Origin: Lactobacillus sp. ESL0677 | Lineage (GTDB): Bacteria; Bacillota; Bacilli; Lactobacillales; Lactobacillaceae | Assembly: GCF_029392875.1 (NCBI RefSeq) | Contig: NZ_CP113946.1 | Coordinates: forward strand, 744,001 to 808,000 | Reading direction: 5' to 3' | Length of the DNA: 64,000 nt | In this document: piece by piece, positions 55,375 to 63,692 of the stretch | How positions within the stretch are numbered: the first letter of the stretch is position 1 | How the letters are laid out: the number at the start of each line of letters is the position of its first letter | Notes under the pieces: generated by a model | Seen by the model: only the letters and a program-made list of their open reading frames with translations | What the model was told of the DNA's origin: nothing | The model's database searches: none | Program-made: the position numbers and the translations under genes

Positions 55375-55578
55375 ATGGTCGAAGAAGAACTAGAAAGAGC
55401 TACTGAAAATTTAGAAATCAAATTCAAAATAGCTCTGATTAAGCGTCACATGACACACAAGGAATTAAGTGAATTGATTGGTACTAGTCAAGCACAGGTT
55501 TCTCGTGCATTGAAAGGTGATAACATGCCTAGCTCTAAGAAAATTAGAACCAAGGCTGCCAAAATCTTAGGAATTTAG
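55375..55578 (+). CDS. Cro-like XRE-family regulator
   Basis: A 67-aa HTH protein with HMTHKELSELIGTSQAQVSRALKG. ATG 55375 with aaagga upstream is preferred to GTG 55366. It begins the plus-strand lytic operon and is likely the Cro protein. Confidence 0.75.
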   Translation: MVEEELERATENLEIKFKIALIKRHMTHKELSELIGTSQAQVSRALKGDNMPSSKKIRTKAAKILGI

Positions 55579-55593
55579 AAAGAAGGAAATGCA

Positions 55594-56319
55594 ATGCAGG
55601 AATTAATAAAAGTGCAGGTTGAAGGTGACCAACAATTAGTTAGTGCTAGAGATTTGCACAAAGGATTAGAAATTAAGAAAAGGTTTAGCGCTTGGGTTGA
55701 ACAAAACTTTAAAGACTTCGAAGAATATGTTGATTTTACAAGCGTACCTACAAGTACGGTTGTTGGAAACGGCGCCGTTAAGCCACTTGTTGATTATGCC
55801 TTAACAATCGATATGGCAAAACAGCTTTGTTTATTAAGTCGAACAGAAAAGGGCAAGCAGTACCGCAAATATCTGATTGAAGTTGAGAAGAAGTGGAATG
55901 ATCCTGATGCAGTAATTGCTCGTGGATATAAAGCAGCACTAGAAAAGACGAAAACTTTAGAACTCGAAAATAAGCAGATGAAACCTAAGGCACTTTTCGC
56001 TGATGCAGTATCTACTAGCAAATCAACAATCGATGTTGGGCAAATGGCTAAAATACTTCGTGGAAGTGGCTTGAATATTGGCAGAGATCGTTTCTACGCT
56101 TGGCTTCGTGACAATGGCTTTGTTATTAAAACTAAAGGTAGGTCATGGAATTCACCAACGCAAAAAGCCCTAGATATGAATGTGCTACGGCTTAGCGAGA
56201 AGATTTCTGATAATCCAGACGGCAGTGTAACTATCAATACAAAAACGGTTGTTACTGGTAGAGGACAGATTTATTTCGTAAATAAATTAGTAAATAACGA
56301 GCAGCTGGAGCTGGTGTAA
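55594..56319 (+). CDS. Phage antirepressor (AntA/AntB N-terminal and KilAC C-terminal domains)
   Basis: A 241-aa antirepressor. The N-terminal AntA part has VSARDLHKGLEIKKRFSAWV, and the C-terminal KilAC part has SGLNIGRDRFYAWLRDNGFV near residues 158-177. It would inactivate CI-type repressors or regulate lytic genes. SD agaaggaaa lies before the ATG, 15 bases after Cro. Confidence 0.87.
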   Translation: MQELIKVQVEGDQQLVSARDLHKGLEIKKRFSAWVEQNFKDFEEYVDFTSVPTSTVVGNGAVKPLVDYALTIDMAKQLCLLSRTEKGKQYRKYLIEVEKKWNDPDAVIARGYKAALEKTKTLELENKQMKPKALFADAVSTSKSTIDVGQMAKILRGSGLNIGRDRFYAWLRDNGFVIKTKGRSWNSPTQKALDMNVLRLSEKISDNPDGSVTINTKTVVTGRGQIYFVNKLVNNEQLELV

Positions 56320-56322
56320 AAA

Positions 56323-56466
56323 ATGAGTAAGTGCTTAGGCGAAGTTTTAACAGATGGAACATTGAACAAAATGACTGAGTCAGAGCGTAAAGAGTTTTGG
56401 ACTTCATACAATGATTTAGTTGGTTTTGCCAATAGATTTGTTAAAGAAAGGAAACAGCTAAAATGA
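56323..56466 (+). CDS. Small prophage protein (47 aa)
   Basis: A 47-aa Lys/Glu-rich frame begins 3 bases after the antirepressor stop and overlaps the next gene at ATGA 56463. No family recognised. Support is the tight early-operon packing. Confidence 0.4.
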   Translation: MSKCLGEVLTDGTLNKMTESERKEFWTSYNDLVGFANRFVKERKQLK

Positions 56467-56606
56467 GTGAACATAAATTTACTGAAAGAATAAGTATTGA
56501 TGCTGACGATGCTTTCATCATTCTTGATGAATTAATCAGCAAGTTAAAAGAAGCAAATGAAGAGATTTCGAAATTAAAATCTAATTTAAGTGATTTGAAA
56601 AGTTAG
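56463..56606 (+). CDS. Small prophage protein with coiled coil (47 aa)
   Basis: A 47-aa frame overlapping the previous one at ATGA. It has a short start and a coiled-coil end (ELISKLKEANEEISKLK). SD lies in aaaggaaacagc. Function unknown. Confidence 0.4.
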   Translation: MSEHKFTERISIDADDAFIILDELISKLKEANEEISKLKSNLSDLKS

Positions 56607-56621
56607 GAGGTAGTGATAGTA

Positions 56622-56921
56622 ATGCAAATCCCAATTACTAAAGAAGAACGTAAAGCTGAATTTAAGGAATTCGCTCAAGAATTCCATTTAGTTCCAGAAA
56701 ATTCATTGACGGGAAGAACAATAAGTATTGAAAACTTTGCTAAAAAATATTGCAACCCGCACGGTAAAGATTGGGTTAAAACGAATATTTTGTACAAATT
56801 CGAGCCTGAGTGGTGTCCAGATATTCATCCGGGAGTGGGTCATGGCTTTACTATTTTTGAAAAGCCAGCTGCTGAATGGATGGAGGAGCATAGAAAGGAA
56901 ATAAATTGGAACACGAGGTGA
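56622..56921 (+). CDS. Phage DUF771-like protein
   Basis: A 99-aa phage protein resembling the DUF771 group: NFAKKYCNPHGKDWVKTNIL, then GFTIFEKPAAEWMEEHRKEINW. The group is a small, perhaps excisionase-related family in Gram-positive phages. ggagg lies before ATG 56622; the frame from 56613 is not used. Assignment is from resemblance only. Confidence 0.6.
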   Translation: MQIPITKEERKAEFKEFAQEFHLVPENSLTGRTISIENFAKKYCNPHGKDWVKTNILYKFEPEWCPDIHPGVGHGFTIFEKPAAEWMEEHRKEINWNTR

Positions 56922-56927
56922 AAGGAG

Positions 56928-57086
56928 ATGAAACGATGGAACGAATTAGTAAATCGATTTTTGGGAACCGATTTAAGCGTAAGGCAAACAAACTGGTGGA
57001 CTATTCTGTTAGTCCCTGCATTAGCAGCATTAGTGACTTATCTGGCAACTTGTCCGAGCGTTTACGTAAAAGAGATTGGCATGTAA
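56928..57086 (+). CDS. Small prophage membrane protein (52 aa)
   Basis: A 52-aa frame starting KRWNELVNRF with one good helix (TNWWTILLVPALAALVTYLA). SD gaggtg is at normal spacing. An overlapping frame (56906 or 56936 to 57154, 82 aa at most) is less likely because it reads through the following hairpin. Confidence 0.5.
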   Translation: MKRWNELVNRFLGTDLSVRQTNWWTILLVPALAALVTYLATCPSVYVKEIGM

Positions 57087-57092
57087 ACAAAA

Positions 57093-57123
57093 AGTCCGCA
57101 GTCACTGGTACTGACTGTGGACT
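57093..57123 (+). repeat. 12-bp hairpin downstream of the small membrane protein
   Basis: AGTCCGCAGTCA (57093-57104) pairs with TGACTGTGGACT (57112-57123), one G-U pair, 7-base loop. No T run follows, so it is not a typical terminator; it may affect RNA stability. Confidence 0.55.
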
Positions 57124-57157
57124 CAGAAATATTAACTATTCAGGAGAATTATAGCAC

Positions 57158-57511
57158 ATGGAAGTAAAAGATGCAGCAGGTCAGCGATTAGCAGCAAGAT
57201 GGCTGCGAGAAGAAAGATATTTCGAAGATAGTCGTGGCGAGGATTGTTGGACTGCAGAGGACTGGTCAGGTGAAAACTGTAAGATTGGTGAAGGCTGTGA
57301 TTACGAAACTTTTCAAGAGTTTGTAATTGCCCAGCTTTACGTTGCAATGAATACCAATACGACTAAGGAGTTTATGGAAAAATCGGGTTATGAAAATGAC
57401 CCTAAAGAGATGTTATCAGACCTGCTTTGCGAAGATGATGATGACGACTGGTATCAAGATAAAGCAGAAGAAATATCTGATTCAGGATTGACGTATATGG
57501 GGGATTTATAA
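57158..57511 (+). CDS. Prophage hypothetical protein (117 aa)
   Basis: An acidic 117-aa protein (EDDDDDWY near 95) with an early Trp-rich segment (CWTAEDWSGENCK). SD caggaga precedes the ATG. No family recognised. Confidence 0.55.
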   Translation: MEVKDAAGQRLAARWLREERYFEDSRGEDCWTAEDWSGENCKIGEGCDYETFQEFVIAQLYVAMNTNTTKEFMEKSGYENDPKEMLSDLLCEDDDDDWYQDKAEEISDSGLTYMGDL

Positions 57512-57512
57512 A

Positions 57513-57743
57513 ATGGAAGAAAAGCGAATTTTAAAAGCATCTAATGGTAAGTCGATTAACTTTGTTGAAAATACAATTTATTTTGATGGAGGTAATGCAG
57601 AGCCTTTTACTAAGACGGAATTATTTAAAAAGCGATTATCCTGTGCTGATTTTAATGCTGTTAATTACTTTTTTAGTGCAAATGAAATAAAACAAAAGAT
57701 TTGGGACATGGCAAATCCTGTGGAGGATACGAACAATGAATGA
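57513..57743 (+). CDS. Prophage hypothetical protein (76 aa)
   Basis: A 76-aa frame directly after the previous stop and overlapping the next gene by 8 bases. No family recognised. Confidence 0.5.
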   Translation: MEEKRILKASNGKSINFVENTIYFDGGNAEPFTKTELFKKRLSCADFNAVNYFFSANEIKQKIWDMANPVEDTNNE

Positions 57744-57993
57744 TTTTAAGAATTGGCTAGACACTACTGAAACGGCAATCAGCGTTTGGCCAGATGAGTT
57801 AGTGGCTGCTGCTTTAAAAGAAAATAAAACCTATGCCTCAGCTAAAAGATGGCTGGAAAAACAGAAGCCAAGTCTTGATGGCAATTTCACGGCATCACCT
57901 AGTGAAGCATTCAGACAGAATGTCGTGAAGGCAATGTTTGAGCAAGCAATTAAGAATGTTACCCAGTTAGCTATGGGGCAGGAGGTAAGTTAA
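57736..57993 (+). CDS. Prophage hypothetical protein (85 aa)
   Basis: An 85-aa helical protein overlapping its upstream neighbour; no family recognised. It sits just before the ATPase gene and may be part of the replication module. Confidence 0.5.
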   Translation: MNDFKNWLDTTETAISVWPDELVAAALKENKTYASAKRWLEKQKPSLDGNFTASPSEAFRQNVVKAMFEQAIKNVTQLAMGQEVS

Positions 57994-57994
57994 G

Positions 57995-58657
57995 ATGCCG
58001 GCGATTAATTGGGAGAAACAGAAGACGAAGAAATATCGGTATCTGGTTTATGGCATACCAGGAGTTGGTAAAACGACTCTCAGTAGCTTCATGAAGGGCA
58101 AGACTTACATGCTGTCGCTGGACCAATCATTTTATCGCATCAAATTTTGGCAAGGTAAGAAAGATATTTGGGTCATTGACCCAGACAAACCGATTGAAGA
58201 TTTGCAGGATTTCGTTAGTGAGTTCGATCCGAGTAAATACGACAACCTGATTATTGATAACATGAGCAATTTTCAAAAATTATGGTTTGCCGAGAAAGCT
58301 AGGGAAACCAAGAATGGGCTAGACAATAAAATGTCTGACTACGGCGAGATTAATAATTACACCATCAGATTTATTTCTAAGGTATTCACTTGGGACTTAA
58401 ATATCTTGGTTACAGCTTGGGAAAAGCGTGACAAAGTAACTGATACTAACGGTCAAGAATTCGAGCAATATGCGCCTGATTTTAGACCTGGTCCCAGAGA
58501 TTTTTTAATGGGTAACTGTGATGTGGTTGCTAGAATGACGCAGAAACCAAAAACAGGTGAGCGAGGTTTGATTATGCAGTCAGATCCTGGCACCTATGCC
58601 AAGAACCGTTTGGACAATCGCCCCGGTTGTAAGGCAGAAGAATTCTTCAATGTTTAA
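57995..58657 (+). CDS. Phage AAA/RecA-like ATPase, Sak4-type
   Basis: A 220-aa phage ATPase. Walker A YGIPGVGKTTL is near residue 20, and Walker B DNLIIDNMSNF is near 85. The family (AAA_24/Sak4) acts with single-strand annealing or replication proteins. It starts 2 bases after the previous stop and overlaps the helicase. Confidence 0.85.
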   Translation: MPAINWEKQKTKKYRYLVYGIPGVGKTTLSSFMKGKTYMLSLDQSFYRIKFWQGKKDIWVIDPDKPIEDLQDFVSEFDPSKYDNLIIDNMSNFQKLWFAEKARETKNGLDNKMSDYGEINNYTIRFISKVFTWDLNILVTAWEKRDKVTDTNGQEFEQYAPDFRPGPRDFLMGNCDVVARMTQKPKTGERGLIMQSDPGTYAKNRLDNRPGCKAEEFFNV

Positions 58658-59996
58658 GCTATTTGATTATCAACAGAATTTAGTTAATCAGGCTCGTAAC
58701 TCACTGGCAAAGGGCAATAATGGCGTACTGATTGTTTCGCCGCCTGGTTCTGGTAAATCTATCGTAATTGCAGAAATCGCCAGGCTGACCGTTAAAAAAG
58801 GCGGACAGGTATTATTCTTCGTTCACCGAAAAGAGTTAGCCCAGCAGATTAAGCAAACATTCATCAAGCAGGGTGTTGATATATCACATTGCACGATTGA
58901 TACAGTTATGCGGGTCAAGAACCGTTTAAAAATACTGCCGAGACCGACGCTGATTATCGTTGACGAGGGACATCATAGTCGGGCTAAGAGTTATCAAGCA
59001 ATCTTTGATTACTTCTCTAAGGTACCAAGATTGGGCTTCACGGCAACGCCGTGGCGATTATCTGGTCAAGGTTTCGATGATATTTATTCAGATATGGTTG
59101 AAGGGCCAACAGTTGACTGGCTGATTAAGCATAAACATTTAGCACCGTACGTGATGTATGGCAAGCCGTTAGGAAATCTAAACAAATTAAAGGTCGGTTC
59201 AACTGGTGACTACACCAGTAAATCGGTTGAGGAATTTGAAAAGTCAGTCATTCATGGTGACATTGTTAAATCCTGGCAAAAATTTGCCCAAGATGGAAAA
59301 ACAATTGTTTACAGTTTTAGCATTAATTTTTCAAAACAAGTGGCTGAAGAATTTAACAAGGCTGGTATTTCAGCAATTCACGTTGATTCTAAGACACCCA
59401 CAATTAAGAGAGAGAAGATCATGGCTGACTTTAAGACTGGAAAAATCAAGGTGTTATGCAATGTTGATTTAGTTTCTGAAGGTTTTGACGTTCCAGATTG
59501 CAGCTGTGTAGTGATGCTGAGGCCGACAAAATCGCTGGTGTTGTATTTGCAGCAATCAATGCGAGCGATGCGGTATCAGCCGAATAAAAAGGCTGTAATT
59601 ATTGACCAAGTAAGCAATTTTGCTGAGTTTGGTTTACCCGATGATGACCGAGAATGGAATTTGCAAGGCCATAGCAACCGGCAGACGCAAGAAAATACGG
59701 TCATGATTAAGGAATGTCCGCAGTGTTATGCAGTAATTAAGGCTGGTTCAGTCAGATGTCCGTACTGCGATTATGATTTTTCTGAAGAAATCGAGCGGGC
59801 GAGAAAGATTGAAGTTGAGAAGCAGGAAAAATTAGAGCGAATTAAGCGAAATAACGAGTTTGAAGTTAACTATATTCTGACTAAGAAAGTTAGTGAGCTT
59901 AACACGTTGGAAGAATTGAAAGAATATCGCAAAGCTAAGGGCTATAAGGCAGGTTGGCTCTGGCACATAGCAAAGCAAAAAGGATTATTAAATTAA
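58650..59996 (+). CDS. Phage DEAD/DEAH-box helicase with zinc-ribbon C-terminus
   Basis: A 448-aa SF2 helicase. Motif I SPPGSGKS is near residue 27, motif II VDEGHHS near 105, motif III TATPWR near 125, and motif VI LQQSMRAMRYQ. CPQCYAVIKAGSVRCPYC near 350 is a zinc ribbon. ATG 58650 matches the usual start; the frame from 58596 is inside the ATPase. Likely unwinds the phage origin region. Confidence 0.88.
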   Translation: MFKLFDYQQNLVNQARNSLAKGNNGVLIVSPPGSGKSIVIAEIARLTVKKGGQVLFFVHRKELAQQIKQTFIKQGVDISHCTIDTVMRVKNRLKILPRPTLIIVDEGHHSRAKSYQAIFDYFSKVPRLGFTATPWRLSGQGFDDIYSDMVEGPTVDWLIKHKHLAPYVMYGKPLGNLNKLKVGSTGDYTSKSVEEFEKSVIHGDIVKSWQKFAQDGKTIVYSFSINFSKQVAEEFNKAGISAIHVDSKTPTIKREKIMADFKTGKIKVLCNVDLVSEGFDVPDCSCVVMLRPTKSLVLYLQQSMRAMRYQPNKKAVIIDQVSNFAEFGLPDDDREWNLQGHSNRQTQENTVMIKECPQCYAVIKAGSVRCPYCDYDFSEEIERARKIEVEKQEKLERIKRNNEFEVNYILTKKVSELNTLEELKEYRKAKGYKAGWLWHIAKQKGLLN

Positions 59997-60007
59997 GGAG
60001 ATTAACG

Positions 60008-60541
60008 ATGGGATTTTTTAGTGTTGATTATTCAAAAGCAGGAGAAGAAAAGCAATTACTTCCAGAAGGTGACTACGAAATGGGAACTCATAGTGTGACG
60101 ATGGATGCTTCAAAAAGTGGTCATCAATGTATGAAATTTGAATTTATTGTTCGCAAAGATTTGGACAAAGTTAAGGAGTTAGCTAAGACCAATGCAAAAT
60201 GTCATGGTCGGCATTACTGGGCCAATGTCTGGACTGAAAAAGATGAAAATGGTGAGCCTACAGGGCACTTTAAAGATGAAGATTTAAACAGTATTGCTAA
60301 AGCCTATGGCATTCCAGAAGGTACTGAAATTAAATCAGAAGATCAGTTTATGGAGATGTTAATTGGTAAGCCGGTTAGAATTCATGTCATTGTTGGTCAA
60401 AATAAGTTTCAAGGAAAAGTAACTGATCAAAATAGTACATTTACCAATTCATGGAAGCCAACAAAATATCCGTTGCAAAAAGACCCGTTCGCAGGTACAG
60501 GCGACACGATTGACGTTAACGATGATAACTTACCGTTTTAG
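60008..60541 (+). CDS. Phage DUF669 protein (replication-associated, SSB-like)
   Basis: A 177-aa protein starting MGFFSVDYSKAGEEKQLLPEGDYE, typical of DUF669, with a beta-rich fold and an acidic C-terminus (DTIDVNDDNLPF) as in single-strand binding proteins. aaggag lies before ATG 60008; the frame from 59954 is not used. Works with the neighbouring helicase and primase. Confidence 0.82.
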   Translation: MGFFSVDYSKAGEEKQLLPEGDYEMGTHSVTMDASKSGHQCMKFEFIVRKDLDKVKELAKTNAKCHGRHYWANVWTEKDENGEPTGHFKDEDLNSIAKAYGIPEGTEIKSEDQFMEMLIGKPVRIHVIVGQNKFQGKVTDQNSTFTNSWKPTKYPLQKDPFAGTGDTIDVNDDNLPF

Positions 60542-60544
60542 CCT

Positions 60545-62902
60545 ATGGAATTTAATTACGCAAATATCCCGAAAGAACTTCGGGACTTAAAACAGTGGGG
60601 CGACTTCGAATTACGTTATGTGGAAGCCCGTCATAAAAATACCAAGATACCGATTAATCCGTTTGATGGCACTAACGGCAAATCAAATGATCCGGCAACC
60701 TGGTCAGATTTTAAAACTGCTTATCAATCGTTATCTAATATTTCCAGAGCAAAAGGTCTAGCATTCTACTTTACTGGTGGCTATGTGGGCTTGGACATTG
60801 ACAATATTGAGGACGATTTAGAAACCTGGTCCCAGGGTAACCGTGACGAAAATAATCTGATTGTTAAGTTTCAAAAATTAACTCACAACACCTATATGGA
60901 AGTAAGTCAATCAGGCAAAGGTATTCATGCCATCTTCAAGGGCAAGATACCTGGCAGACATCGACGCAAAGGTCACTTTGAAATGTATCAATCAGGCAGG
61001 TTCTTTGCTTTAACTGGTAATACGATTGGTAAACCTAACCCAATTATTCAAACGTTATCTGACAAGGATATGCGGGTGCTGTATGAAACAATCTTTGGCC
61101 CCGATAAGGTAAGTCCGCAGCTTACTAATTCCAGCGGCTCAGTCGATTTATCGGTCAGCGAGATTATTTCTAAGGCTGAATCAAATAGCCGTTCTGGTGA
61201 ACGATTTACACTTTTTATGAATGGTGGCTGGGATAAATTTTATCTGTCACATTCCGAAGCTGACATGGCATTTGCCAATGATTTAGCATTCTGGACTGGT
61301 AGAGATTTCAAGAAAATGGATACCATTTTCCGAAACAGCTCATTAATTAGAGATAAATGGGACCGTAAGACAGGTTCAAGTACCTATGGTGCGATTACGC
61401 TGCAAAAGGCGATTGATGATTGCACAAATGTTTACGGTGGCTCTGATTCTGTTGATACTAATGATTCAAGGTTTGCTTGGAATAAAAAATCAGTTAAACC
61501 AAAACAGCAGCGCAGCCTTGACGATATGGGCATGGCCGACCGTTTTATCGATATGTATGGTCACGACCGTTTTCGCTACTTAACCGGTGATAAAAAGTGG
61601 TTCTATTACGATAACAATGTTTGGCGATCAGATGGTTCGGGTATGTTAGGTAAGGCAATTGATGTGGCAGTCGACTCACTGAAAAAGGAACGACCACAGA
61701 TTCCAGCTGGCACTGATGACAAAGTCCAAAAATCAATCTTGCGTGAATGGCAAAAATTCAAACATCATGAACGGCTTAGTAAAGGCCATAGTGATTTAAC
61801 AACCATGCTCAAGCATCGCTTAACTGTTACTCATGAAGACTGGGACCATGATGATTATTATCTGAATACACCGTCAGGTTATGTTGATCTACGGGACGGC
61901 AAATTGCATGACCATCAGCCCGAATTAATGTTCAGCCATATCACCAGTGTTGAGTTTACGGACAACATCGACTGCCCTGAATGGATTGATTTTTTAGACC
62001 AGATATTCCAAGGCGACAAGGCTCTGATGTATTACGTACAAAAAGCCCTGGGGTATTCGTTAATCGGAACTACCAGGGAGCAAATTATGTTCATTCTATT
62101 TGGTAATGGGCGCAACGGTAAATCAGTGTTTCTGAATACAATCCAATACATTTTGGGCAGCTATGTCAAAACGATGGATGTATCAGCAATTATGAGTAAA
62201 CAGATTAATTCAGGTCCAACGCCTGAATTGGCTAGATTACAGACTGCCAGAATGGTTATCACGTCCGAAGCAAATGAGGGTAATCGCTTAAACGAAGGCT
62301 TAGTTAAGCAAATGACTGGTGGCGACACTATTGCAGCTAGATTTAATTACGGTGATGTGTTCGAATTTAAGCCCAAGTTTACACTTCTTATGGCGACTAA
62401 TCATAAACCAATTATTCGTGGTACTGATATGGGTATTTGGCGCAGGTTAGCATTAATTCCATTCAATTATACGGTACCGAAAAATCAAGTTGACCCCAAC
62501 CTTGAAAGTAAGTTGAGAGCAGAGAGTCGGGGAATATTGAACTGGATGGTTGAAGGTACAATTCTTTATTTAGTTGGAGGATTAAAACAACCGCAGGCTG
62601 TAATTGACGCTTCAGCAGAATATCGCAGTGAGATGGATGTCTTAGCCGCATTTATTCAGGAACAATGTGAAACTGGCGATGACTATCATGAAAAATCAAC
62701 AGTATTGTTTGAAGCTTATGTTGAGTGGGCCAAAGGGACGAATAACTACTCAAGAATGTCGAACAATAAATTTGGTCGTGAGATGAGTAACCGATTTAAG
62801 AAAATACGAAATAGGCAAGGAATTGAATATTTAGGCATCAGATTAAAGAAGGATTCAAGATTTTCTTGGAATGAAAAGACAATGCAAGGAACAATTTATT
62901 AA
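60545..62902 (+). CDS. Phage primase-helicase (P4/D5-type)
   Basis: A 785-aa replication protein. The N-terminal prim-pol-like region has GLAFYFTGGYVGLDIDNIED near 75-95, the D5 N-terminal region is in the middle, and the SF3 helicase Walker A FGNGRNGKSVFL is near residue 520, with sensor-like LLMATNHKP near 615. It starts 3 bases after the DUF669 stop. It should prime and unwind at the adjacent iteron region. Confidence 0.85.
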   Translation: MEFNYANIPKELRDLKQWGDFELRYVEARHKNTKIPINPFDGTNGKSNDPATWSDFKTAYQSLSNISRAKGLAFYFTGGYVGLDIDNIEDDLETWSQGNRDENNLIVKFQKLTHNTYMEVSQSGKGIHAIFKGKIPGRHRRKGHFEMYQSGRFFALTGNTIGKPNPIIQTLSDKDMRVLYETIFGPDKVSPQLTNSSGSVDLSVSEIISKAESNSRSGERFTLFMNGGWDKFYLSHSEADMAFANDLAFWTGRDFKKMDTIFRNSSLIRDKWDRKTGSSTYGAITLQKAIDDCTNVYGGSDSVDTNDSRFAWNKKSVKPKQQRSLDDMGMADRFIDMYGHDRFRYLTGDKKWFYYDNNVWRSDGSGMLGKAIDVAVDSLKKERPQIPAGTDDKVQKSILREWQKFKHHERLSKGHSDLTTMLKHRLTVTHEDWDHDDYYLNTPSGYVDLRDGKLHDHQPELMFSHITSVEFTDNIDCPEWIDFLDQIFQGDKALMYYVQKALGYSLIGTTREQIMFILFGNGRNGKSVFLNTIQYILGSYVKTMDVSAIMSKQINSGPTPELARLQTARMVITSEANEGNRLNEGLVKQMTGGDTIAARFNYGDVFEFKPKFTLLMATNHKPIIRGTDMGIWRRLALIPFNYTVPKNQVDPNLESKLRAESRGILNWMVEGTILYLVGGLKQPQAVIDASAEYRSEMDVLAAFIQEQCETGDDYHEKSTVLFEAYVEWAKGTNNYSRMSNNKFGREMSNRFKKIRNRQGIEYLGIRLKKDSRFSWNEKTMQGTIY

Positions 62903-62904
62903 TG

Positions 62905-63166
62905 TGTGTAGGATTGGTGCATGATTTGTGTATGATTTTCAAGTAATCATACATCAATAAAAGTCAGCAGTAGCAAGGGCTTGCAGATTAGTGTGTAGGA
63001 TATGTATATTTTTTCTTCTAAAGAATAAAAATAAAAAAGAAATAAAAATATATATAAAAGTAAGGGAAAACTACACAAATCCTACACAGAACGTACCGTA
63101 AATCTTTGTGGGAGTAAGTCGTGTAGGACTTTTGAAACCTACACAGATCCTACACAAACCTACACC
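62905..63166. repeat. Iterons (CCTACACA and complements), probable phage replication origin
   Basis: The 8-mer CCTACACA/TGTGTAGG or a one-base variant occurs at 62905, 62992, 63070, 63081, 63120, 63138, 63149 and 63159, plus a weaker copy at 62927. The cluster has starts 11, 11 and 10 bases apart (63070/63081, 63138/63149/63159), close to one helical turn. An A/T-rich stretch at 63005-63060 is a candidate melting region. It follows the primase-helicase directly. Confidence 0.7.
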
Positions 63167-63172
63167 CAATTC

Positions 63173-63257
63173 TTAAATCAAAAAACAGACGATTTTTAAA
63201 TTAAGACAGTTAAAATCGCTTTGTTAAATCAAAAAAACAGCATTTTTTAAATTAAGG
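63173..63257 (+). repeat. Imperfect 34-bp direct repeat before the 53-aa gene
   Basis: Two imperfect copies (63173-63206 and 63224-63257), each TTAAATC, an A run, CAG, a T run and AAATTAAG. The second runs into the SD of the next gene. It may be regulatory or a duplication. Confidence 0.55.
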
Positions 63258-63265
63258 AGATAAAT

Positions 63266-63427
63266 ATGGCATTAGATAATCGTTTACAAGCAGCTAAACA
63301 ACAAATTCAAACAATTAATGATTTAGCAGATAAACAGAAATTGAGGTTGGATAAGATAGTTGCTCAGCAAACCGCTGATGATACTTCACTTAAATTAACA
63401 ATTTCAATCGGATATAGAAAGGATTAA
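63266..63427 (+). CDS. Small prophage protein (53 aa)
   Basis: A 53-aa frame with an SD (aaggag) and a helical, Gln/Lys-rich sequence ending SIGYRKD. No family recognised. It is short but tightly packed before the next gene. Confidence 0.5.
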   Translation: MALDNRLQAAKQQIQTINDLADKQKLRLDKIVAQQTADDTSLKLTISIGYRKD

Positions 63428-63431
63428 TCAC

Positions 63432-63692
63432 ATGAACGGCAAAACTTTAGAATTTAATGGCGATATTAAGGATTTCAAAACTAAGGACGGAACAGTAACG
63501 ATTTCGCTTACTGCTTCGGCTGAAAATATTTCATTAGATGAACTAAATGAAATAGCGCAAGGTGTAGGCTTGAAAGTCAACCTTGAAGCTAGACAGCAGG
63601 AACTAATCAATGATTCCGAAGATGAAGAAGCCGATGGACAGACTAAGTTAGAAATAGTTAGTGATGAGGATGATAGCGATGAACAGGATTAG
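63432..63692 (+). CDS. Prophage hypothetical protein with acidic tail (86 aa)
   Basis: An 86-aa protein with a beta-type start (LEFNGDIKDFKTKDGTVTIS) and an Asp/Glu-rich tail. It overlaps the next gene by 14 bases. No family recognised. Confidence 0.5.
   Translation: MNGKTLEFNGDIKDFKTKDGTVTISLTASAENISLDELNEIAQGVGLKVNLEARQQELINDSEDEEADGQTKLEIVSDEDDSDEQD

Noticed and set aside
56906..57154. 82-aa ORF overlapping the 52-aa membrane protein
   Set aside because: It runs through the hairpin at 57093-57123 and lacks a clear fold; the 52-aa frame has a real membrane helix and SD.
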